Assembly: GCA_020627985.1 (NCBI GenBank)
Contig: JAHDFV010000008.1
Coordinates: forward strand, 1-35,170
Direction of reading: 5' to 3'
Length of the DNA: 35,170 nucleotides
Source: Saprospiraceae bacterium
GTDB lineage: Bacteria; Bacteroidota; Bacteroidia; Chitinophagales; Saprospiraceae
A model generated the notes under the pieces. It did no database searches and had not been told where the DNA came from. It was given only the letters and a program-made list of their open reading frames with translations. Shown here piece by piece: positions 28,048 through 35,170 of this stretch. The position numbers and the translations under genes were made by a program. The first letter of the stretch is position 1. Each line of letters starts with the position of its first letter.

Positions 28048-29511
28048 ATGACGACTTTTCCTACACATCTTCTTCAAAGTAAAGAATTTCAGAAATTCTT
28101 AAGACATTACCCTGAATATGAGACGACCACTAAATTAGATGAATTACGGAAAACGGAATATGCTCGTTTAGATAAAATGCACCATGTTTACTTAGATTAT
28201 ACAGGTGGTAATTTATATGGCATTTCGCAATTGGATCGTCATCACAAATTATTGAAAGAAAATGTATTTGGAAATCCTCATTCAACCAATCCAACATCTC
28301 TTGCAGCCACTCGCTTAGAGAAGGAAGCTAGAAAATATATTTTGGAATTTTTTAATGCTCAAGATGATTATATTTTAGTGTTAACTGCCAATGCTTCTGC
28401 GGGATTAAAAATTGTTGGAGAATGTTATCCTTTTGATGAAGATGGTCATTTTCTTCTCACTTTTGACAATCATAATTCAGTAAATGGTATCCGTGAATTT
28501 GCTAAGAAAAGAGGTGCATCATTTTGTTATTCTCCCTTGGATATCGAGGATTTAAAAGTCAGCGAAAAGAAGTTAAAGAAACAATTAAAAAAGTATAGCG
28601 ATAAAAAGAATAAATTATTTGCCTTTCCTGCGCAATCCAATGTATCAGGTGTAAAACATTCTTTAGATTGGATAAATAAAGCACAGGATAAAGGTTGGGA
28701 TGTCTTATTGGATGCTGCTGCTTTTGTTCCGAGTTCACCATTGGACTTAAAAAAGTATCAGCCTAATTTCGTAGCTCTTTCTTTTTATAAAATATTTGGA
28801 TATCCAACAGGTATCGGTGCTTTACTTGTAAGAAAAGATACCTTCCACAAATTACAAAAGCCTTGGTTTGCTGGAGGGACTGTTACGTTCGCAGCAGTTA
28901 ATGAAAGTTTCCATTCATTAAAAAATTCTCATGAACGTTTTGAAGATGGAACAATTAATTATCTAGATATTCCTGCCGTTAAAATAGGATTAGAATATAT
29001 TAATGACATTGGAATGGATGTCATTAATACCCGTGTACATTGTTTAACAGGATGGCTTCTACATAAATTGCAAAAAATAAAACACAGCAATGGTCAATGT
29101 GTTGTCAATATTTTTGGTCCTAAAATCAATCAAGATCGAGGAGGAACTATTATTATGAATTTTGCAGATTCAGATGGTAGAACTATTCCTTGGGATTTTA
29201 TTGAGTATAAAGCCAATCAACAAAAAATTTCTTTAAGAACGGGTTGCTTTTGCAATCCTGGTGTAGACGAAGTCAACAGTTGTGTTACCAATGATGACAC
29301 TGCACAATATTCTGAACATTTTGGTACGGGTAGCTTTAAAGAAATTGTTGCATTTATGGGTAAACTTAGAGGTGCCATTCGAATCTCAGTTGGACTCGCT
29401 TCTAATTTTGATGATGTCAATACTTTTATTCATTTTGTAAAAGGATTTAAAGATAAATCATCAAAAGATATCGACTTTGGCGCCCACTTTGAAGTGATGC
29501 GCCATGGATAA
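28048..29511 (+). CDS. Aminotransferase class V-fold PLP-dependent enzyme (cysteine desulfurase/selenocysteine lyase-like)
   Basis: YLDYTGGNLYG, NPHSTNPTS, VLLDAAAFVPSSPLDLKKYQPNFVALSFYKIFGYPTGIGALLVRKD, SLRTGCFCNPG. Confidence 0.88.
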   Translation: MTTFPTHLLQSKEFQKFLRHYPEYETTTKLDELRKTEYARLDKMHHVYLDYTGGNLYGISQLDRHHKLLKENVFGNPHSTNPTSLAATRLEKEARKYILEFFNAQDDYILVLTANASAGLKIVGECYPFDEDGHFLLTFDNHNSVNGIREFAKKRGASFCYSPLDIEDLKVSEKKLKKQLKKYSDKKNKLFAFPAQSNVSGVKHSLDWINKAQDKGWDVLLDAAAFVPSSPLDLKKYQPNFVALSFYKIFGYPTGIGALLVRKDTFHKLQKPWFAGGTVTFAAVNESFHSLKNSHERFEDGTINYLDIPAVKIGLEYINDIGMDVINTRVHCLTGWLLHKLQKIKHSNGQCVVNIFGPKINQDRGGTIIMNFADSDGRTIPWDFIEYKANQQKISLRTGCFCNPGVDEVNSCVTNDDTAQYSEHFGTGSFKEIVAFMGKLRGAIRISVGLASNFDDVNTFIHFVKGFKDKSSKDIDFGAHFEVMRHG

Positions 29512-29650
29512 AAAATAAAACATGTTTTAATTCGTATTATTTTTTTTGCTAAAAACTTATCCCGTTTTTTAAGACATTACTACGAATAATTGATTACAGA
29601 TAAATTATTCTTTTGAAAATAATTTCCGTTCTTTTCCTCAACCATTGCTA

Positions 29651-29668
29651 TCCCGATAGCTATCGGGA
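29651..29668. repeat. Palindromic repeat TCCCGATAGCTATCGGGA (copy 1)
   Basis: Perfect 18-nt palindrome. Confidence 0.9.
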
Positions 29669-29695
29669 ATGAATCTTAAAAAGAGCTTTATCTTG

Positions 29696-29713
29696 TCCCG
29701 ATAGTTATCGGGA
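29696..29713. repeat. Palindromic repeat TCCCGATAGTTATCGGGA (copy 2)
   Basis: Same element with one substitution, 45 nt from copy 1 start-to-start. Confidence 0.88.
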
Positions 29714-29778
29714 AGCACTTACAAATCATTTTAACATTAGTTTTTAAATCACTTCAATTATATAATTTCAAATTAATT

Positions 29779-31083
29779 ATGCAAAAATTATTTACTACTC
29801 TTCTTATTCTTTTCTTTTTTTCATGTGGAACAAAAGAAGTAAAAGAAAAAACGATTATTTCATCTGATGTCCCTAATTTCTGGAATGCTTATGATCAAAT
29901 TATTCAAACTAAAGATAGTTTACAACAAATTCATTTAATTGATTCTTTATTTATTCGAAAAGGCACACCTGGATTAAATGCTATTATGAAAGCTCGTAGA
30001 TATACAGCTGCTTCATATGTAGATGCCATAAATAAATACCCTAAGTTTTGGAATTCTGTTCGAGCCAATACATTAAAAGCCGAAAACTATTCTGGTGAAA
30101 TTGAAAAAGGAATCGAATTATTTCAAAAATTATATCCTGATCATAAACCCGCTAAAATGTATTTTACAATTGGTGCTCTAAAAACAGGAGGTACAACATT
30201 AAAAGATAAAGTGCTGATTGGTAGTGAAATTGCAATGGCGGATGAACATACATTTACAGAAGAAATTGCAATAGATTTTTCTCATTTACCTCCTTACTTT
30301 AAAACCAATCCTATTCAACATCTTACCTTTTTGAATGTACACGAATTTATTCATACACAACAAGACACCACAATAGGGAATTCTGTTTTATCTCAAACTT
30401 TAATTGAAGGTGTTGCGGAATTTATTACGGAAAAAGCTTTAAATATAGATTCGCCAAATCCTCAAATTGCTTTTGGTAAAAAGAATAATGATCGATTAAA
30501 AAATGTGTTCATTAAAGAAATGTTTTCTTGGTATCAAGGAAAATGGTTTTGGGCGAATTCCAATAATGAATTTGGAATGGGTGATTTGGGTTATTATATG
30601 GGTTATGCCATTTGTGACAAATATTATAATAATGCTGAAGATAAAGATAAAGCAATTAAAGATATGATTGAATTAGATTATACTAATGAAAAAGAATTAT
30701 GGAAATTCGTTGATCAATCTAAATATTTTGACACAACTATAGCCGAACAAAAGAAAATAAATCAAAAAAATAGTCCAACAATTGTATCTATTAAAGAATT
30801 TGAAAATAATGCTAAAAATGTAGATCCTAATATTAAAACAATGTCAATTGTTTTTTCAGAAAAAATGAATGACAAATTAAAAAATTTAAGGCTAGGTCCT
30901 CTAGGTGAAAGTAATTTATTAGAAGTCACTGGTTTTAATGGTTGGTCAAAAGATGGAACAACTATTTTTTATGAAATAAAATTAAAACCAAATTTACAAC
31001 AGCAAATATTAATCACAGATATTTTTCAATCTGCAAAAGGATATTTTTTAGAACCTACTTTGATAGATATTACGACTCGATAA
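29779..31083 (+). CDS. Lipoprotein with gluzincin-like HExxH motif (DUF2268/GldB-like)
   Basis: Lipobox FFFSCG; LTFLNVHEFIHTQQDTTIG (HEFIH) followed by EGVAEFITEKAL; C-terminal Ig-like domain (MSIVFSEKMNDKL). Confidence 0.7.
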   Translation: MQKLFTTLLILFFFSCGTKEVKEKTIISSDVPNFWNAYDQIIQTKDSLQQIHLIDSLFIRKGTPGLNAIMKARRYTAASYVDAINKYPKFWNSVRANTLKAENYSGEIEKGIELFQKLYPDHKPAKMYFTIGALKTGGTTLKDKVLIGSEIAMADEHTFTEEIAIDFSHLPPYFKTNPIQHLTFLNVHEFIHTQQDTTIGNSVLSQTLIEGVAEFITEKALNIDSPNPQIAFGKKNNDRLKNVFIKEMFSWYQGKWFWANSNNEFGMGDLGYYMGYAICDKYYNNAEDKDKAIKDMIELDYTNEKELWKFVDQSKYFDTTIAEQKKINQKNSPTIVSIKEFENNAKNVDPNIKTMSIVFSEKMNDKLKNLRLGPLGESNLLEVTGFNGWSKDGTTIFYEIKLKPNLQQQILITDIFQSAKGYFLEPTLIDITTR

Positions 31084-31110
31084 TTAATATTTCATCAATG
31101 TGATTTTACA

Positions 31111-31152
31111 AAAAAAAGAGCCATCGTAAATATTTACGATGGCTCTTTTTTA
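31111..31152. terminator. Bidirectional intrinsic terminator
   Basis: AAAAAAAGAGCCATCGTAAATATTTACGATGGCTCTTTTTT between convergent genes. Confidence 0.9.
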
Positions 31153-31174
31153 AATCATTAATGTTTTATTCTAA

Positions 31175-33007
31175 TTAATGACGAACAATTCTTTTATACG
31201 CTTCTCCTTCTGAAGATAAGATTTTAAAGAAATATACTCCTACAGGAAGATCTATTAATTCTATCGTTTCATTTTGTAATTGTGATCTATGGTTTTCGAA
31301 AACTAATTTACCCATCGAATCAAACAATTGTAAATGAACATCATTTAAAATCATTTCTGCATCAATATGAATCTTATTATCAAATGGATTGGGATAAACG
31401 GATAAAGATGCATTAAAAACAGGATCAATTCCTACTGATTCACTTACTGTAAAACATCCTATACATTCGAAAGAACAACCATATTCTTCAAGACCATCCC
31501 CTACAATTAAATCGTAATCTCCAATTGCTGCATCTGCAGGAATATCAAAACTGGTGTACAATTCATTATTTATAACCTCCACATTTGTTGGATAAATAAT
31601 ATTCTCTCCTAAAATTAAATAAACATTTGTTGTTGTAAGAACGCATTCATCATAAGTACCATCTGTCAAACCAAAAGATAAGTTTAATGGTGCGCCTTGT
31701 GCTCCATCTGTTTCATTGGGTAAAACCAATTCTGGCGGAGCAGTTACTCGATAACATCCTATGCAATTAAAGTTACATTCCTCTTCCAAACCATCACCTA
31801 CAATCACATCATAATTACCAAGAGTTGCATCTTCTGGTATTTCAAATGAAACAATTAATTCATCATTAATAATTTCAATCTCAGAAGCGTATATAATTTC
31901 GTTTCCTAATTGAATAAAGACATTATCTAATGTATACTCACAACCTGCAAATGATCCTGATGTAGACAAAAACGAAATTTGAGGATCTTCTCCTTGTCCT
32001 CCTTCAGTCGTTGATAATTCTAAGTCTGTTGCTAACACTTCAAAACAACCATCGCAAGTCGTTTCGCAACCATCGCCTGTTCCAACAATGACATCATAAT
32101 CACCTAAATCAATATCTTCAGGTATGTTTAAGAAAACACATAAAGTATCTTCATCTAATACGACAACATTTGTAGGTGAAATAATTGTTGATGTTCCTTG
32201 AGAGAAGAATACAGTTCCTGCATCTATACTACATGGGCTTGCTTGTGTCCAATACGTATCTTCTCCAGAAATCGTTACTTTCAATTCTTCTCCTTGATTC
32301 GCAGAAGTTATATCTAATCCAGTAATGTTTGAAGGATCAAGCACTTGAAAACAGCCATTGCATGTGGTCTCACAACCTTGATCTGTTCCTATCGTTACAT
32401 CATAATATCCTACATCAATATTATTAGGAATATCCATAAAAACACATAAAGTATCAGTATCCAATAGTACAACATTGGTTGGAGTAATTATGGTAGATGA
32501 ACCTTGAGAGAATATTACATTGTCTGCATTTATACTGCAAGGACTCGCCTGTCCCCAAATGGTATTTTCTCCAGAAATCGTCACTTTCAATTCTTCTCCT
32601 TGATCTGCAGAGTTGCTGGTAATATCAGTAATACTTGCAACTGGATTTAGCACTTCAAAACATTCTTCACAGGAAACTTCACAACCAACAGACCAAATAA
32701 CTAAATCATAATTACCTAATGGTTTAGTCGGAGGGATAAATAAATCAACAATTAATAACTCATCATTGATTACATCAACATCTTGTAAAAAGATGGTTTC
32801 ACTTCCTTGCACGAAAGCAATGTTACTTGTATTGAATCCATCACTACAAGAAGTTCCTGATTGAAATTGAGTGCCTACTCCTGAAATTGACACTTCCAAC
32901 AATTCACCTACATTTCCAGAATCTGGATTTAGTGAAATTGTTTGCGCTTGAATGATACTAAGTAAAAACAAGCTTAAAAATAAAGTAAGAATAAAATTTA
33001 GTTTCAT
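31175..33007 (-). CDS. Repeat-containing secreted protein with T9SS type A C-terminal sorting-like domain
   Basis: Signal peptide; five ~90-100 aa Cys-containing repeats; C-terminus LSVYPNPFDNKIHIDAEMILNDVHLQLFDSMGKLVFENHRS...LPVGVYFFKILSSEGEAYKRIVRH. Confidence 0.88.
   Translation of the reverse strand: MKLNFILTLFLSLFLLSIIQAQTISLNPDSGNVGELLEVSISGVGTQFQSGTSCSDGFNTSNIAFVQGSETIFLQDVDVINDELLIVDLFIPPTKPLGNYDLVIWSVGCEVSCEECFEVLNPVASITDITSNSADQGEELKVTISGENTIWGQASPCSINADNVIFSQGSSTIITPTNVVLLDTDTLCVFMDIPNNIDVGYYDVTIGTDQGCETTCNGCFQVLDPSNITGLDITSANQGEELKVTISGEDTYWTQASPCSIDAGTVFFSQGTSTIISPTNVVVLDEDTLCVFLNIPEDIDLGDYDVIVGTGDGCETTCDGCFEVLATDLELSTTEGGQGEDPQISFLSTSGSFAGCEYTLDNVFIQLGNEIIYASEIEIINDELIVSFEIPEDATLGNYDVIVGDGLEEECNFNCIGCYRVTAPPELVLPNETDGAQGAPLNLSFGLTDGTYDECVLTTTNVYLILGENIIYPTNVEVINNELYTSFDIPADAAIGDYDLIVGDGLEEYGCSFECIGCFTVSESVGIDPVFNASLSVYPNPFDNKIHIDAEMILNDVHLQLFDSMGKLVFENHRSQLQNETIELIDLPVGVYFFKILSSEGEAYKRIVRH
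32030..32640 (-). repeat. Two near-identical adjacent repeat units (about 309 bp period) within the T9SS cargo gene
   Basis: NQGEELKVTISGEDTYWTQASPCSIDAGTVFFSQGTSTIISPTNVVVLDEDTLCVFLNIPEDIDLGDYDVIVGTGDGCETTCDGCFEVL versus the preceding unit. Confidence 0.8.
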
Positions 33008-34866
33008 TTTTTATTAATTTTTTGGTTTATAATTTTTCTATATTTCATTTTTAATTCGTGATTTTGAATACCATTTATCCAATCTAAGGCTTCTTGGTAT
33101 TGACCATCATTATAATAGGAAATACCAATATTTACTCTTGGATCATCAAACAAGGGACTAATCCGAATCGACTCTTTATAAAAAGCTTTTGCTTTTTCTT
33201 TCTCCCCTTTTGTTTCATAACAAGTACCCAAATCATTTTGAATATGCTGATTAAAAGGGGCATATTTTTCTGCGATTAAAAAATCTTCTAAAGCATCATC
33301 TTGTTTACCCAAAATAAAATTAGCAGTACCTCTATACCAATGAATTGGAATAGTAGTTGGATCAATGGTATACCATTTTGAATATGCCATATCTGAAGCA
33401 ACAATTAACTCTTTCCATTTTTTTTGTTGTTTTAAGATTATGACTTTTTTCATATTTGCTTCTCCAATCATTCGTTTTGAACTTACAAATAAATTGAATG
33501 AAGTACTCAATATGATCAACAATAAGAGAAGTTTTGTCAAGAACTTTTTGTTCTCCTTCTTCTTTGATTGCTCCGAATAAAGGAAGCCCATAAAAGTAAA
33601 AATCAAGATCAAAATTTCAATTCGCTCTTTAGGAAATGAAAAACAGGATATGACCATAAAGCCTAATATAAACGAAAGACGTAAATGATTTACCAAAAGG
33701 TTGGGTCTTTCAATATCTTTTTTCCATTTAGGCAAAATACCTTGTATTATTTTTAGAAAAAATCCGAAATAAAAAACCAAACCAATCAAACCCGTTTCCG
33801 CCCAAACCCATAACCAATCATTATGAGGTCTTTGAAAAGTCGTATTATCTAGTTCTACAGCATAAAGACCCTGAACGCTGCAATTTGGATACATTATTTG
33901 CCAATTTCCTGCTCCTACACCCCAAAAAGGCGATTCTCGAATAACACAAGCTGTCTTTTCCCAAAGCATGATTCGTTCAAAACCTGTTTCAGATTGCCAA
34001 ATCTTATCTATTTTAGAAAGCTCCAAAACATAAATCAATTGATTCGTAAACCAGAGATATAGCAAAGCAAAAAAGGTTAGGATAACTATCCCTACTATTC
34101 CTCTATTAAGCCATGTAGATACTTGAAGATTTAATTTCTTTTTTAAAAGATAAAAAAGAAAAAAAGCAGCCGTAACTAATACCCCAAAATAAACGGATCT
34201 TGTTCTAAGAAAGAGAATTAACAGTATTATTAAAATTATAAGAGGTATTAATAATTTTCTCCATTTTTTATCCAATTTATAATAAGAAAGGCTTAAAAAA
34301 CCCATCAGTAAAAATAAAACGGTAGAGAATAAATTTTTATGCCCACTGATCCCCCTTACTTCATAATACGCATTTTCTATATGGGTATCTAAATAAAATA
34401 TTTGCCAACTCGCATAAAGTAAGGCAACTACACTAATTGCTACTATCGTTTTTAATAAACGAGAAACAAACTTTTTGTCATTCAACTGAAACCACCGACA
34501 CAAATAAAAGGCTGCGAAACCAATAATTCCTTTTTGACTTTCAAAAATGGCTTCTGAGAAATTTGTTGCCCAAGCCAATGAAAGCGTACTCCATATAAAA
34601 TATGAAAGTATGAGTCCTATTGGCCAATCAAATTGAGGCCATAAGATTTTTTGATCTTTCCTTATACTTTTAATTAAAAGAAAAATGGATGTAAAAAGAA
34701 AAACAAAAGAGGCACAAGCAAAACGAGGCAAAAGGGTATAATCAAGTAAATTTCGATGAAAACATAAAAGAGAAAAGCAGAAAATACCAATTATATACAA
34801 AAGTCCTAACTGACTTTGCCAATTGGAACCTGATGAAATTTGTATTTGAGATTTTTGTTTTATCAC
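33004..34866 (-). CDS. O-antigen ligase (Wzy_C-like) multi-pass membrane protein with C-terminal TPR repeats
   Basis: Multiple TMs; FWGVGAGNWQIMYPNC...RPHNDWLWVWAETGLIGLVFYFGFFLKII; C-terminal YAPFNQHIQNDLGTCYETKGEKEKAKAFYKESIRISPLFDDPRVNIGISYYNDGQYQEAL. Confidence 0.85.
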   Translation of the reverse strand: MIKQKSQIQISSGSNWQSQLGLLYIIGIFCFSLLCFHRNLLDYTLLPRFACASFVFLFTSIFLLIKSIRKDQKILWPQFDWPIGLILSYFIWSTLSLAWATNFSEAIFESQKGIIGFAAFYLCRWFQLNDKKFVSRLLKTIVAISVVALLYASWQIFYLDTHIENAYYEVRGISGHKNLFSTVLFLLMGFLSLSYYKLDKKWRKLLIPLIILIILLILFLRTRSVYFGVLVTAAFFLFYLLKKKLNLQVSTWLNRGIVGIVILTFFALLYLWFTNQLIYVLELSKIDKIWQSETGFERIMLWEKTACVIRESPFWGVGAGNWQIMYPNCSVQGLYAVELDNTTFQRPHNDWLWVWAETGLIGLVFYFGFFLKIIQGILPKWKKDIERPNLLVNHLRLSFILGFMVISCFSFPKERIEILILIFTFMGFLYSEQSKKKENKKFLTKLLLLLIILSTSFNLFVSSKRMIGEANMKKVIILKQQKKWKELIVASDMAYSKWYTIDPTTIPIHWYRGTANFILGKQDDALEDFLIAEKYAPFNQHIQNDLGTCYETKGEKEKAKAFYKESIRISPLFDDPRVNIGISYYNDGQYQEALDWINGIQNHELKMKYRKIINQKINKK

Positions 34867-34924
34867 TTAAGGGGTTATTGTGAATTACATTAAATCTAAG
34901 ATAATTTATTTTCCTTTTATAAAT

Positions 34925-35149
34925 TCATTTCTTATAAATTAACATCACTCCTTCCGTTGCTGAATATCCACTTACATTGTAAGAAGAAATAGGAGTACTT
35001 TTAAATAACAAAAAGCCTTTTTGTTCCATTTCTTCAATAGAAGCTTGAATGTCTCTTGCGAGTTGATCTCCATTCACCGATTTTTTAAACTTCATTCCTT
35101 TTCCAACAGGAGATACATTGATAAATATCGTTTTATAATTAGATTCCAT
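34925..35149 (-). CDS. Small hypothetical protein
   Basis: 74 aa ORF with ATG start, MESNYKTIFINVSPVGKGMKFKKSVNGDQLARDIQASIEEMEQKGFLLFKSTPISS; same strand as the upstream-lying genes. Confidence 0.5.
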   Translation of the reverse strand: MESNYKTIFINVSPVGKGMKFKKSVNGDQLARDIQASIEEMEQKGFLLFKSTPISSYNVSGYSATEGVMLIYKK

Positions 35150-35170
35150 TTAAATTTTAGTATTAATTGA

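Noticed and set aside
8374-31152. Highly symmetric hairpins at 8374, 14783, 17946 and 31111 as mobile palindromes
   Set aside because: Each lies between convergent gene ends with A-run/T-run flanks and unrelated stem sequences, as expected for bidirectional terminators.

Overview
The window is an AT-rich chromosomal segment from a member of the Bacteroidota, probably Saprospiria-like. That placement rests on gene content (gldM/gldN, a T9SS C-terminal sorting-like domain, DUF2723, DUF3098, a SusC-plug-like motif) and on TAnnTTTG promoter boxes. Most of it is housekeeping: an F-ATP synthase cluster on the minus strand (start of atpA, atpH, atpF, atpE, atpB), lolD, rpiB, panB, and ftsX-DUF3098-uppP-truB. 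The less ordinary parts are: (i) an AtpB with a strikingly His-rich segment after its signal peptide; (ii) a minus-strand cluster of a 14-unit Cys-rich repeat lipoprotein, an ECF sigma factor, and a single polypeptide combining a cytosolic segment, one TM helix, a long linker and a predicted outer-membrane barrel, which is a candidate trans-envelope sigma regulator; (iii) an O-antigen-ligase/TPR protein overlapping by ATGA with a repeat-rich predicted T9SS cargo; (iv) gldM and gldN without adjacent gldKL, with gldM split by a +1 frameshift; (v) two other disrupted loci, an endonuclease/exonuclease/phosphatase gene and a possible DUF2306-like remnant; (vi) a structured palindromic element between gldM and gldN, and paired TCCCGATAGCTATCGGGA palindromes. 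I saw no CRISPR array, rRNA, tRNA, transposase or prophage. All family assignments come from reading the proteins by eye; no searches were run.
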